From an uncultured Lachnospiraceae bacterium (GTDB taxonomy: Bacteria; Bacillota; Clostridia; Lachnospirales; Lachnospiraceae), in the NCBI GenBank assembly GCA_934402515.1, contig CAKRTZ010000003.1, positions 1 through 64,000 on the forward strand: DNA of 64,000 bases, read 5' to 3'. A model generated the notes under the pieces. That model made no database searches. It was given only the letters and a program-made list of their open reading frames with translations, and was not told the origin of the DNA. Both the position numbers and the translations under genes were made by a program. Position 1 is the first letter of the stretch, and each line of letters starts with the position of its first letter. Positions 1 to 8,176 of the stretch are shown one piece after another.

Positions 1-75
1 CCCTCCAATCACAATGCCTGCCAAAATAAGAATGACCAATGCCCAATAATTTTTGCCGGGAATCCCTTTTGCCAT
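1..75 (-). CDS. Small membrane protein, DUF4321-like (partial, runs off the left edge)
   Basis: Read on the minus strand, an ATG at 75 follows a perfect AAGGAGG ribosome binding site (complement of 82-88). It opens a frame starting MAKGIPGKNYW and going straight into a hydrophobic helix ending IVIGG at the window edge. This N-terminus resembles the short DUF4321 membrane proteins of Clostridia, which have unknown function and usually about 80-90 residues. Only 25 codons are visible, so the family call rests on the K-N-[YF]-W plus hydrophobic-helix pattern. The upstream leader carries the tandem repeat described at 76-230. Confidence 0.5.
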   Translation of the reverse strand, partial: MAKGIPGKNYWALVILILAGIVIGG

Positions 76-230
76 GTAAATCCTCCTTGTTTTCCGAAGG
101 AAAATGCGACCGCAAGGGAGCAGAGGATTTTCCTCCTTGTTTTCCGAAGGAAAATGCGACCGCAAGGGAGCAATGTCTCTTATGGAGCCATCGGATTTTC
201 CTCCTTGTTTTCCGAATAAAATTCGACAGA
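76..230 (-). repeat. Tandem ~50-bp structured leader repeat with embedded RBS
   Basis: The motif CCTCCTTGTTTTCCGAAGG starts at 82 and again at 132, a period of 50 bp; a diverged third copy starts at 200. Read on the minus strand (the direction of the adjacent gene), each unit ends in a hairpin TTTTCC-TTC-GGAAAA followed directly by CAAGGAGG, a perfect Shine-Dalgarno. The unit nearest the ATG at 75 supplies that gene's ribosome binding site. A diverged relative lies at 63749-63814, again right before a start codon. Confidence 0.75.
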
Positions 231-475
231 ACTTTATTTTATCATAAGACCTGGGGGAACACAATTCCTATATTGGGGGGCAGACAAACCTATCATGAAT
301 CAAATGGTATCTGTTCAAAATGTCTTGAGAAGATCATTGAAAATCAAAGGGAATGGAAAACCGTAAAGTTTGGGCGGGATGGGTTGAACTAATCAGCACT
401 TACGAGAACAGAGGAGTCGTTTTGTTGAGAAAATGAGGTGCTGTTTTACATGTAAATTCTTTATAAAAAATTTAT
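231..475. other. Non-coding stretch, nothing recognised
   Basis: Between the leader repeat and the promoter of the toxin-antitoxin pair I see no ORF resembling a known family. A plus-strand open frame runs through the repeat to 392, but its repeat-encoded, cysteine-rich translation looks spurious. The right half becomes very AT-rich. Confidence 0.4.
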
Positions 476-505
476 TTGTGTAATTTCTTTATATTGCTTT
501 ATAAT
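476..505 (+). promoter_or_regulatory. Putative sigma-A promoter of the toxin-antitoxin pair
   Basis: TTGTGT at 476-481 and TATAAT at 500-505 are separated by 18 bp in AT-rich DNA, about 70 bp upstream of the antitoxin start. Confidence 0.45.
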
Positions 506-575
506 AAAACTGTATTAGGGAATTCATTTTTTATAAAAGATAGAATCGTTGAAGACAAGGAAAGGGGAGGCACAT

Positions 576-740
576 ATGGAAGTGGTAGTAAAAGATACGA
601 ATTCAGCAAAAGATGATATGGCAATGAACAAATTATTTTCTTATCTTGATAAGGGAATTAACGATATGCAGGAGGGAAAATTGCATGTTGCCGAAGATGC
701 GTTTCAAATTATCAGAAATCGGATGAAAAATGAATTATAG
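576..740 (+). CDS. Putative antitoxin, small acidic protein upstream of a ParE/RelE toxin
   Basis: This 54-residue protein starts at the ATG at 576, after GGGGAGG (564-570). The longer frame beginning at 549 lacks a comparable ribosome binding site. The sequence is helical and acidic (motifs MEVVVKD, NKLFSYLDKGINDMQEG) and ends in a basic, amphipathic segment with IIRNRMKN. I recognise no DNA-binding fold with confidence. The antitoxin call comes from position: its last 11 nt overlap the start of a ParE/RelE-type gene, the usual translationally coupled arrangement. The pair probably autoregulates, but I see no clear operator. Confidence 0.55.
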   Translation: MEVVVKDTNSAKDDMAMNKLFSYLDKGINDMQEGKLHVAEDAFQIIRNRMKNEL

Positions 741-1071
741 AGTATTTGTTACAGATGAGGCAATAGATGATATTTTCAATTTAGTAAAGTACATTTATGT
801 TGATTTATGTAACCCGGATGCTGCCGATAAACTGTATATAAATTTAAATCAAGAGGTTAATAATCTTGGTGATTTCCCTCTGAAACATTCAGATTCTGGA
901 ATCAAGTACAGGGGTTATGTAATACATAAGAAAATATTTCAGTCTTATTTGCTCTTTTATGTTATAAATGATGCAAAACAGGCAATATATGTTCTGCGTA
1001 TTTTAAAGGATATTATGAATTGGCGTAAAATATTACAAAAATCAAATATTTATCATTTTCCTTATAAGTAA
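730..1071 (+). CDS. Type II toxin of the RelE/ParE superfamily
   Basis: This 113-residue protein has the ParE/RelE signature. The N-terminus MNYRVFVTDEAIDDI leads into a long helix with NPDAADKL, then GDFPLKHSDSG, and a C-terminal strand pair around YVLRILKDIMNW. That is the usual order beta-helix-helix-beta-beta-beta, with the basic or aromatic C-terminal strand. ParE members poison DNA gyrase and RelE members cleave ribosome-bound mRNA; I cannot tell which applies here. The ATG overlaps the end of the putative antitoxin. The 15 or so residues after DIMNW are unusually lysine- and aromatic-rich, perhaps a lineage-specific tail. Confidence 0.75.
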   Translation: MNYRVFVTDEAIDDIFNLVKYIYVDLCNPDAADKLYINLNQEVNNLGDFPLKHSDSGIKYRGYVIHKKIFQSYLLFYVINDAKQAIYVLRILKDIMNWRKILQKSNIYHFPYK

Positions 1072-1096
1072 TACCAACACACCTGTTATTATTTAA

Positions 1097-1125
1097 TTGT
1101 TTTTCCCAATAAGCTATGCTAAAAT
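1097..1125 (+). promoter_or_regulatory. Putative extended -10 promoter for the DUF512 gene
   Basis: TTGTTT (1097-1102), a 17-bp spacer ending in TGC, and TAAAAT (1120-1125). The leader that follows contains an inverted repeat, AAAGAGT at 1213-1219 with ACTCTTT at 1229-1235, just before the RBS CAGGAGA. Confidence 0.5.
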
Positions 1126-1253
1126 AAAACTGTTTCGGGTTATCAGCCTGGAGCAGTTATTTTTTTGAAGGATAACAACAACGGGGATTTATTGTAACAG
1201 AAACACGCGCGTAAAGAGTTGGCAAGCGACTCTTTGTTCAATACAGGAGAACC

Positions 1254-2684
1254 ATGAAGAAGAAACTGGAACACAAGATTTGCAAAGTATACCCCGCTTC
1301 CATTGCAGAGGAGATGGAAATTGAGCCGGGGGATGTGCTTTTGACCATAAATGACCAGGAAATCGAGGATGTTTTCGATTACCGGTATTACATGAAAGAC
1401 GAATATGTGGAGGTAGGGATTCGCAAGCCGGATGGCGAGGAATGGCTGCTGGAGATTGACAAGGACTATGACGAGGAACTGGGCATCGAATTTGAAAATG
1501 ATTTGATGAGCGACTACCGTTCCTGTAGTAACAAATGTATTTTCTGCTTTATCGACCAGATGCCGCCGGGGATGAGGGAAACCTTGTATTTCAAGGATGA
1601 TGATTCCCGTCTTTCTTTTTTGCAGGGAAATTACATCACCCTGACCAACATGCAGCAAAAGGATGTGGATCGCATTATCCAGATGCACCTGGCGCCCATC
1701 AACATTTCCATCCAGGCGACCAACCCGGAATTGCGGTGCAAGCTGCTTCATAACCGGTTTGCAGGAGAAAAATTGAAATTTCTGCAGGATTTGTACGAGG
1801 CGCATATTGAGATGAACGGACAGATTGTGCTGTGCAAAGGGGTAAATGATGGGGCGGAACTTACCCGTTCCATTGAGGATTTAAGCAAATATCTGCCCTT
1901 TATGCGGAGTGTGTCCGTTGTTCCTGCGGGAATCACCAAATACCGGGAGGGTCTGTATCCCCTGAAGTTATTCAACGGGGAGGAGGCTGGAAGGGTCATT
2001 GACCAGATTGAGCAGTACCAATCCGGCTTTTATGAGAAATTCGGACTTCACTTTATCCATGCCAGCGATGAATTTTATTATCTGGCGGGCAGACCCTTCC
2101 CGGAGGAAGAACGGTATGACGGCTACATTCAACTGGAAAACGGCGTGGGAATGATGCGGCTGTTGTTAAACGAGTTTGACGAGGCGCTGGAACAGGTGAA
2201 ACAGAACCCCAATTACGAGGCGATGCGTGACACCTTCCACAGAAAGGTGACACTGGCCACAGGACGGATGACCGGAACCACCATCAGTGAACTGGTACAG
2301 CGTCTCTGCGATACTTTTCCCGGACTTAAGGCGCAGGCGTTTCCCATCCGTAACGACTTTTTCGGGGAGACCATCACAGTTTCCGGTCTGATAACCGGGC
2401 AGGACTTGATTGCCCAGCTAAAGGAAAAGCAGGCGGCGGGAGTGACCCTGGGAGACACACTGCTCATTCCCAGCAACATGCTGCGGAGCGGTGAGGAAGT
2501 GTTTCTGGATGACCTGACCATCTCTGATGTGGAACAGGAATTAAACATCCAGGTAAAACCCATTGATATGCCAGGGAGTGATTTCATCCAGGCGGTTCTT
2601 GACCCTGATTACCGCATGGAACGGGACAATGTCGGTCAGAATTTCAACTATATTAAAGCATATCCGAACAAAGAGAAAAACTAG
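1254..2684 (+). CDS. DUF512 protein: PDZ plus radical-SAM-like domain
   Basis: The 476-residue product has an N-terminal PDZ-like region (about 1-70, with SIAEEMEIEPGDVLLTINDQ). A radical-SAM-type cluster motif CSNKCIFC follows near residue 92, then FIDQMPPGMR, and a C-terminal DUF512 domain from about residue 280. The three cysteines imply a 4Fe-4S enzyme using S-adenosylmethionine, but no substrate is known for the family. It is widespread in Clostridia, often near ribosome-assembly or translation genes such as der/engA. Here it is preceded by its own promoter and followed 18 bp later by a TetR gene. RBS CAGGAGA fixes the start. Confidence 0.85.
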   Translation: MKKKLEHKICKVYPASIAEEMEIEPGDVLLTINDQEIEDVFDYRYYMKDEYVEVGIRKPDGEEWLLEIDKDYDEELGIEFENDLMSDYRSCSNKCIFCFIDQMPPGMRETLYFKDDDSRLSFLQGNYITLTNMQQKDVDRIIQMHLAPINISIQATNPELRCKLLHNRFAGEKLKFLQDLYEAHIEMNGQIVLCKGVNDGAELTRSIEDLSKYLPFMRSVSVVPAGITKYREGLYPLKLFNGEEAGRVIDQIEQYQSGFYEKFGLHFIHASDEFYYLAGRPFPEEERYDGYIQLENGVGMMRLLLNEFDEALEQVKQNPNYEAMRDTFHRKVTLATGRMTGTTISELVQRLCDTFPGLKAQAFPIRNDFFGETITVSGLITGQDLIAQLKEKQAAGVTLGDTLLIPSNMLRSGEEVFLDDLTISDVEQELNIQVKPIDMPGSDFIQAVLDPDYRMERDNVGQNFNYIKAYPNKEKN

Positions 2685-2702
2685 CAGAGGGAGAGACGAA
2701 AG

Positions 2703-3266
2703 ATGCCAAGAAAAGAATCCATCACATTGGAACAAATCAATCAGGCGGCTTTTGAACTGGTAAGAGAATCCGGTTTTGCGGAACTGACGGCGCGGAAATT
2801 GGCGGCGAAGGCGGGCTGTTCCACACAGCCGATTTTCCGTGTATACAAAAATATGGAAGAACTGAAACAGGTGGTCTACGAGAAGGCAATCGAAACCTAC
2901 GGGAAGTTTTACGACAGCTTTCCCAAGGGCAATGCCCTGCCTTTTGTCAATCTGGGACAGGCGTATATCCAGTTTGCCGCGAAGGAAAAGCATCTCTTTG
3001 AACTTCTTTTTCTCAATCAGGATCGGGCTGCCCTGAGTCAGGGAAAAGGTTTTTACGAAATTTTAAACGGCAATAAGGGCAATGTGATGTGGGAAATTCA
3101 GAAAGCACGAGTGGACGGCTGCAAGGATGCCGACCAGCTTTTTATGAAAATGTGGATCTTTATACACGGAGCAGCCTGCATGACGATAACCGGCGACTAT
3201 GATTTAAGCGCCGCAGAGACCATTGGTTTATTGGAGGATTCCTATCGTTCTTTTCTTAATAAATAG
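2703..3266 (+). CDS. TetR/AcrR family transcriptional regulator
   Basis: This 187-residue repressor has a typical TetR N-terminus: helix-turn-helix at about residues 8-55, with ITLEQINQAAFELVRESG and TARKLAAKAGCS. The C-terminal ligand-binding domain is rich in aromatic residues and carries an FIHGAACM motif, as in the WHG-type TetR C-terminal family. TetR proteins are usually autoregulated and control adjacent transport or metabolic genes. No efflux gene lies next to it, so its target is unknown. It sits 18 bp after the DUF512 gene and just before an RpiR regulator. Confidence 0.85.
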   Translation: MPRKESITLEQINQAAFELVRESGFAELTARKLAAKAGCSTQPIFRVYKNMEELKQVVYEKAIETYGKFYDSFPKGNALPFVNLGQAYIQFAAKEKHLFELLFLNQDRAALSQGKGFYEILNGNKGNVMWEIQKARVDGCKDADQLFMKMWIFIHGAACMTITGDYDLSAAETIGLLEDSYRSFLNK

Positions 3267-3283
3267 AGGGCTGGGCATAGTAT

Positions 3284-4213
3284 ATGGAAAAAAATTACGA
3301 CATTATCAGCAGAATCAACGAACATTATCCCCGCATGAGCAAAAGTCAGCGGGCGATTGCGGCATATATTGAGGATCATTATGATCAGGCGGTCTTTATG
3401 ACCGCAGCAAAAATGGGCCAGACCCTGGGAATCAGTGAATCCACCGTGGTGCGTTTTGCGGCGAGCATCGGCTATGACGGTTATCCGGAGTTTCAGAAAG
3501 GTCTGGAGGAATGGGTCAAGGACAAAATCAATTCTGTTCAAAAAATGGGAGTGAAATACGGTGGCAGTACTCAATCGGAAATTTTAACTTCTGTCATGAA
3601 TGCGGATATGGAGAAAATTCAGGATACCATTGCCAATCTGGACCCGGCAGCCTTTGAGACAGCAGTTGATACGATCCTTGAGGCTGAAAATATTTATATC
3701 ATCGGGTTGCGTTCCTGTGAACCTCTGGCAGATTTCCTGCAATTTTATCTGAACATGATTCGTGGAAATGTAAAACTGATCAAAACCACCAGCGTGACGG
3801 AGATTTTTGAACAAATGATTCGCATCGGTGAGAAAGATGCAATTATCGGGATCAGTTTTCCCCGGTATTCCATGCGTACCCTGAAAGCGATGGAGTTTGC
3901 CAATGACCGGAACGCCAAGGTTATCACTATCACAGACAGCGTACATTCCCCTATGAATCTCTATTCCTCCTGCAACCTCTGTGCCCGCAGCGATATGGTT
4001 TCCATCGTGGATTCCCTGGTGGCTCCTTTAAGCGTGATCAATGCACTGGTGGTTGCACTTTGCATGAAAAGCCCGGACAGAGCCAAGGAAAGTTTGCAGC
4101 TTCTGGAGGAGGCCTGGAACAATTATCAGGTTTATCTTAATGATGAGATCAACTTTATCGATGAGGAACCGATGTTTAACAATCCTTTAAAGAGGGACAA
4201 AGAGCATGAGTAA
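3284..4213 (+). CDS. MurR/RpiR family transcriptional regulator (HTH plus SIS domain)
   Basis: The 309-residue protein has an N-terminal RpiR helix-turn-helix (about residues 1-80, with MSKSQRAIAAYI and LGISESTVVRFAASIGYDGYPEF). A C-terminal SIS sugar-phosphate-binding domain follows (about 125-260, with IYIIGLRSCEPLADF and IGISFPRYSMRTLKAMEFA). RpiR regulators sense phosphosugars and control amino-sugar or sugar catabolism. No such gene is adjacent. The next gene (flavoprotein) starts 8 nt before this one stops, so the regulator is translationally coupled to the flavoprotein-cmk-ispH-rpsA run. Confidence 0.88.
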   Translation: MEKNYDIISRINEHYPRMSKSQRAIAAYIEDHYDQAVFMTAAKMGQTLGISESTVVRFAASIGYDGYPEFQKGLEEWVKDKINSVQKMGVKYGGSTQSEILTSVMNADMEKIQDTIANLDPAAFETAVDTILEAENIYIIGLRSCEPLADFLQFYLNMIRGNVKLIKTTSVTEIFEQMIRIGEKDAIIGISFPRYSMRTLKAMEFANDRNAKVITITDSVHSPMNLYSSCNLCARSDMVSIVDSLVAPLSVINALVVALCMKSPDRAKESLQLLEEAWNNYQVYLNDEINFIDEEPMFNNPLKRDKEHE

Positions 4214-5471
4214 GGTAATCATAATCGGTGGCGGTGCAGCAGGAATGATGGCTGCCTGGGCAGCTGCCGGAAGGGAACATCAGGTAATCCTTCTAGAAAA
4301 AAACGAAAAGCTGGGCAAGAAAATCTATATTACAGGAAAAGGCCGCTGCAATGTGACAAACGCGGCAGATATGGAAACTCTTTTCGACAATGTAGTAAGT
4401 AATCCAAAGTTTCTATACAGTGCTTTTTATGGTTTTGATAATAAACAAGTGATGGAGTTTATGGAACATAACGGTTGTCCATTGAAAGTGGAACGGGGAG
4501 AACGGGTTTTTCCTGTGAGTGATCATGCCTCTGATATTATCGCAGCCTGTAAACGGGCATTGGACAAAGCAGGGGTGGAGGTCTGCCTTCACACCGAGGT
4601 GAAATCCCTGCTGACGGAATCCTTAATCGATGAGGAAAATCCGGAACTTTCCCAAAAGAAAAAACAGACGGAGAAAATTCTGGGCGTGGAACTTTCTGGC
4701 GGGAAAAAGTTAACAGCGGATGCTGTGGTAATTGCTACAGGAGGACTTTCTTATCCCACCACCGGTTCCACTGGAGACGGCATGAACTGGGCAAAACAGC
4801 ATGGACATAAAATTAAGGAATGCAGTCCTGCCTTAGTTCCCTTCAATATCCGGGAGGATTGGGTAAAACAATTACAGGGACTGGCTTTGAAAAATGTACA
4901 GGTGACTCTTTTCAACGGAAAAAAGAAGCTGTATGATGGCTTTGGTGAGATGCTCTTTACCCACTTCGGGGTCAGCGGACCTCTGATTTTATCTGCCAGC
5001 AGCTTTTATAAGGGAGGTGAATGCACCCTGAATATTGACCTGAAGCCTGCCCTTTCCGTGGAACAGTTGGATAAACGGCTGTTGCGGGATTTTGATGAGA
5101 ATAAGAACAAAAGTTTTAAAAATGCTCTGTCGGATTTGTTCCCCAACCGGCTCATTCCGGTGATGATTGCGCAGTCCGGCATTGATCCGGAACAGAAGGT
5201 GCATGAAATTACCAGGGAACAGCGCCAGAATTTTGTACAGAAAATCAAGGCACTGCCCATGACGGTGACGGGAATCCGGGACTATAATGAGGCGATTATC
5301 ACTAGAGGCGGCGTGTCCACCAAGGATGTGAACCCCTCCACCATGGAATCCAAAAAGGTGTCCGGGCTTTATTTCGCCGGGGAAACCCTGGATCTGGATG
5401 CCCTTACCGGGGGCTTTAATCTGCAGATTGCCTGGTCAACCGGCTGGCTGGCCGGCTCAAGTATAGAATAG
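4206..5471 (+). CDS. HI0933-family NAD(P)/FAD-dependent oxidoreductase
   Basis: The 421-residue flavoprotein begins with a Rossmann dinucleotide-binding motif, VIIIGGGAAGMMAAWAAA. It has the family signatures GKGRCNVTNA (about residue 44), VVIATGGLSYPTTGSTGDG and GGVSTKDVNPSTMESK, and ends with the FAD-contacting AGETLDLDALTGGFNLQIA. This is the BaiN/YhiN/HI0933 family. One member, BaiN, has been proposed to act in bile-acid 7-dehydroxylation, but most members have unknown physiological substrates. It is found immediately upstream of cmk in many Clostridia, and that synteny is kept here with 17 bp between the genes. Confidence 0.9.
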   Translation: MSKVIIIGGGAAGMMAAWAAAGREHQVILLEKNEKLGKKIYITGKGRCNVTNAADMETLFDNVVSNPKFLYSAFYGFDNKQVMEFMEHNGCPLKVERGERVFPVSDHASDIIAACKRALDKAGVEVCLHTEVKSLLTESLIDEENPELSQKKKQTEKILGVELSGGKKLTADAVVIATGGLSYPTTGSTGDGMNWAKQHGHKIKECSPALVPFNIREDWVKQLQGLALKNVQVTLFNGKKKLYDGFGEMLFTHFGVSGPLILSASSFYKGGECTLNIDLKPALSVEQLDKRLLRDFDENKNKSFKNALSDLFPNRLIPVMIAQSGIDPEQKVHEITREQRQNFVQKIKALPMTVTGIRDYNEAIITRGGVSTKDVNPSTMESKKVSGLYFAGETLDLDALTGGFNLQIAWSTGWLAGSSIE

Positions 5472-5488
5472 GAAAAGAGGAGGAAATT

Positions 5489-6160
5489 ATGAGTTATAAT
5501 TTAGCGATTGACGGACCTGCTGGGGCAGGAAAAAGTACCATTGCCAAGCGAATTGCCAGGCAGATGGGATTTATTTATGTAGACACCGGTGCAATGTATC
5601 GGGCTATGGGCCTGTATCTCATGCGCCAGGGCATAAATCCGGAAGAAACGGAGAAAATCAGTAAAGAGTGCGGAAAAGCACAGATTTCCATTGAATACCA
5701 GAACGGGGAACAGGTTGTTCTGTTAAACGGGGAAAATGTGAATGGATTGATTCGTACGGAGGAGGTCAGCCGGATGGCATCTCTCACCAGTGCGAATCCG
5801 GCAGTGCGAGCTGCTATGTTGGATTTACAACGAAATCTGGCAAGAACCCAGGATGTGGTTATGGACGGGAGGGATATCGGAACCGTGATTCTTCCGGGTG
5901 CAGACTGCAAAATTTATCTCACTGCAAGCAGCGCCACCCGTGCAAAACGCCGCTACGAGGAGTTAATTGCCAAGGGTGAACAGTGCGATCTGGAAACCAT
6001 TGAAAAGGATATTATCGCCAGGGACTATCAGGATATGCACCGGGAGATTGCACCTTTGAAACAGGCGGAGGATGCGGTGTTAGTAGATTCTTCCGAGATG
6101 ACCATCGAGGAAGTGGTGGAACGGATTATCCAGATTTGTCAGGAAAGAAAAAGGGCATAA
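5489..6160 (+). CDS. cmk: Cytidylate kinase
   Basis: This 223-residue P-loop kinase phosphorylates CMP and dCMP with ATP. The sequence shows the Walker A GPAGAGKST (residues 8-16), YVDTGAMYRA, the CMP-binding RMASLTSANPAVR segment, the conserved MDGRDIGTV, and the lid region SATRAKRRYEE. Length and motifs match bacterial Cmk. RBS GAGGAGG precedes the ATG. It is followed 2 nt later by ispH, so the two are certainly cotranscribed. Confidence 0.96.
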   Translation: MSYNLAIDGPAGAGKSTIAKRIARQMGFIYVDTGAMYRAMGLYLMRQGINPEETEKISKECGKAQISIEYQNGEQVVLLNGENVNGLIRTEEVSRMASLTSANPAVRAAMLDLQRNLARTQDVVMDGRDIGTVILPGADCKIYLTASSATRAKRRYEELIAKGEQCDLETIEKDIIARDYQDMHREIAPLKQAEDAVLVDSSEMTIEEVVERIIQICQERKRA

Positions 6161-6162
6161 AT

Positions 6163-7020
6163 ATGGAAGTATTTCTTGCAAAAAGTGCCGGATTCTGCTT
6201 CGGCGTGAAACGTGCCGTGGACATGGTCTACGAAAAACTGGAGCATAGCGAAGGAAAACCCATCTACACCTACGGCCCGATTATTCATAATGAAGAAGTG
6301 GTGGCAGATTTTGAGCGAAAAGGCGTCCGTGTGGTGGAAAAACTGGAAGAACTGGAGAGACTCCCCAGAGGAATTGTTATCAATCGTTCCCATGGCGTTT
6401 CCAAGGAGATCTATGACTGCATGCTTGCAAGCGGACATGAGGTCGTAGATGCTACCTGCCCTTTTGTAAAAAGAATCCATCGAATTGTGGAACAGGAGAG
6501 TCAGGCAGGGAAACATATTGTCATTATCGGCAATCCGGGTCACCCGGAAGTGGAGGGAATCCGTGGCTGGTCCGTAAGCACGGTTACGATTTTGGAAAAT
6601 CCGGAAGAGGCACAGACAGTATCCCTTCCTGAGAATCAGGAAATCTGTATCGTTTCCCAAACGACATTTAACTACAACAAATTTCAAGAATTAGTTGAAA
6701 TTGTGAAGAAAAGAGGTTACAATGGTAGTGTTGTGAACACTATATGTAACGCAACAGAAGAAAGGCAGACTGAGGCGAAAGAAATAGCAGCTAAAGTGGA
6801 TGTCATGATCGTAATAGGAGGCAGGCACAGTTCCAATTCCCGTAAACTGTATGAGATATGTCGAGAGGAATGTCCCGAGACCTACTTCATCCAGACATTG
6901 GACGATCTGAAACTGGAGCCACCGAAAAAGGCTGTTCGACTATTTGGAATCACTGCCGGGGCGTCTACCCCAAACAATATTATCGAGGAGGTTCAAAATT
7001 ATGTCAGAATTAACTTTTGA
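6163..7020 (+). CDS. ispH: 4-hydroxy-3-methylbut-2-enyl diphosphate reductase
   Basis: The 285-residue IspH carries out the last step of the MEP isoprenoid pathway, reducing HMBPP to IPP and DMAPP with a 4Fe-4S cluster. The three cluster cysteines are in AGFCFGVKRAV (near residue 12), ATCPFVKRI (near 96) and NTICNATEERQ (near 190). HNEEVV, GHPEVEGI and the C-terminal GITAGASTPNNIIEEV are also conserved. I chose the ATG at 6163, two bases after the cmk stop, because MEVFLAKSAGFCFG is the family N-terminus. In several Clostridia IspH is fused to ribosomal protein S1. Here the two are separate but overlap by 20 nt. Confidence 0.95.
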   Translation: MEVFLAKSAGFCFGVKRAVDMVYEKLEHSEGKPIYTYGPIIHNEEVVADFERKGVRVVEKLEELERLPRGIVINRSHGVSKEIYDCMLASGHEVVDATCPFVKRIHRIVEQESQAGKHIVIIGNPGHPEVEGIRGWSVSTVTILENPEEAQTVSLPENQEICIVSQTTFNYNKFQELVEIVKKRGYNGSVVNTICNATEERQTEAKEIAAKVDVMIVIGGRHSSNSRKLYEICREECPETYFIQTLDDLKLEPPKKAVRLFGITAGASTPNNIIEEVQNYVRINF

Positions 7021-8134
7021 ACAAATGTTAGACGAATCATTTAAGACAATACATGCAGGAGAGGTAGTCGAAGGTACAGTTATCGATGTGAAGCCGGAAG
7101 AAATGGTACTGAACATCGGATATAAATCAGACGGTATTCTGACCAGAAATGAATACACCAACGAAGCAAACGTAGACCTTACTACCGTTGCAAAAGTTGG
7201 CGACAAGATGGAAGTTAAGATCCTGAAAGTCAATGACGGGGAAGGACAGGTTATCCTGACCTACAAGAGACTTGCTGCAGACAGAGGCAATAAGCGTATC
7301 GAGGAAGCATTCAACAATCAGGAAATTTTAAGAGCAAAAGTTGCCCAGGTTTTAGACGGTGGCTTAAGCGTAGTAGTAGAAGAAGTTCGTATCTTTATTC
7401 CTGCAAGCCTTGTATCCGATACCTATGAGAAGGATCTGAGCAAATACGCCGGACAGGAGATCGAGTTCGTTATCAGCGAGTACAATCCCAAGAGAAGAAG
7501 ATATATCGGAGACAGAAAGCGTCTTATCGTTGCTGAGAAGGCAGAGAAACAGAAAGAACTGTTTGAGCGCATTAAACCCGGCGATGTAGTAGAAGGAACT
7601 GTTAAGAATGTAACCGATTTCGGCGCATTCGTAGATTTAGGCGGAGCTGACGGCCTGCTTCACATCTCTGAGATGAGTTGGGGCAGAATTGAGAATCCCA
7701 AGAAGGTATTTACTGTTGGTCAGAAACTGAAAGTCCTGATCAAAGACATTTCTGAGAATAAGATTGCATTAAGCTTGAAATTCGATGATGAGAATCCTTG
7801 GAAACAGGCTGAGTCTAAAATTGCAGTAGGTGATGTTGTAACCGGTAAGGTAGCAAGAATGACCGATTTTGGTGCATTTGTTGAGTTATTCCCCGGTGTG
7901 GATGCCCTGTTACATGTTTCCCAGATCGCGAAAGAGCGCGTAGAGAAACCTTCCGATGTATTAAAGGTTGGTGATGAGGTAACCGCTAAGGTTGTAGATT
8001 TCAACCCTGCAGAGAAAAAGATTTCCCTGAGTGTAAAGGCAATGTATGCTCCTGAACCCAAGGAAGAGAGCAATGATGATGCAGATGTAGTACCTGTAGA
8101 CATTGATGCTGTAATTGCAAGCGAACAGGAATAA
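7001..8134 (+). CDS. rpsA: 30S ribosomal protein S1 (four S1 domains)
   Basis: This 377-residue protein contains four OB-fold S1 domains. The third and fourth are clearest, with GDVVEGTVKNVTDFGAFVD near residue 190 and GDVVTGKVARMTDFGAFVE near 275. S1 binds mRNA at the 30S platform; low-GC Gram-positive versions have four domains instead of six. The tail is acidic (EESNDDADVVPVDIDAVIA). The ATG at 7001, after ATCGAGGAGG, lies inside the end of ispH in another frame. A longer open frame from 6944 is only the ispH shadow. Codon choice is that of a highly expressed gene. Confidence 0.93.
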   Translation: MSELTFEQMLDESFKTIHAGEVVEGTVIDVKPEEMVLNIGYKSDGILTRNEYTNEANVDLTTVAKVGDKMEVKILKVNDGEGQVILTYKRLAADRGNKRIEEAFNNQEILRAKVAQVLDGGLSVVVEEVRIFIPASLVSDTYEKDLSKYAGQEIEFVISEYNPKRRRYIGDRKRLIVAEKAEKQKELFERIKPGDVVEGTVKNVTDFGAFVDLGGADGLLHISEMSWGRIENPKKVFTVGQKLKVLIKDISENKIALSLKFDDENPWKQAESKIAVGDVVTGKVARMTDFGAFVELFPGVDALLHVSQIAKERVEKPSDVLKVGDEVTAKVVDFNPAEKKISLSVKAMYAPEPKEESNDDADVVPVDIDAVIASEQE

Positions 8135-8176
8135 GGATTCCCTGGAAAGTAGAATTTAAGAATCGAGGGTATTTGT

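Noticed and set aside
82..230. Regular 50-bp repeats as a CRISPR array
   Set aside because: Only two near-perfect units and one diverged unit, no unique spacers of constant length, no cas genes; the repeats abut a start codon and contain an RBS.
39..392. 117-codon plus-strand frame at the left edge
   Set aside because: It runs through the repeat on the opposite strand to the adjacent gene, has no convincing RBS, and its sequence resembles no family.
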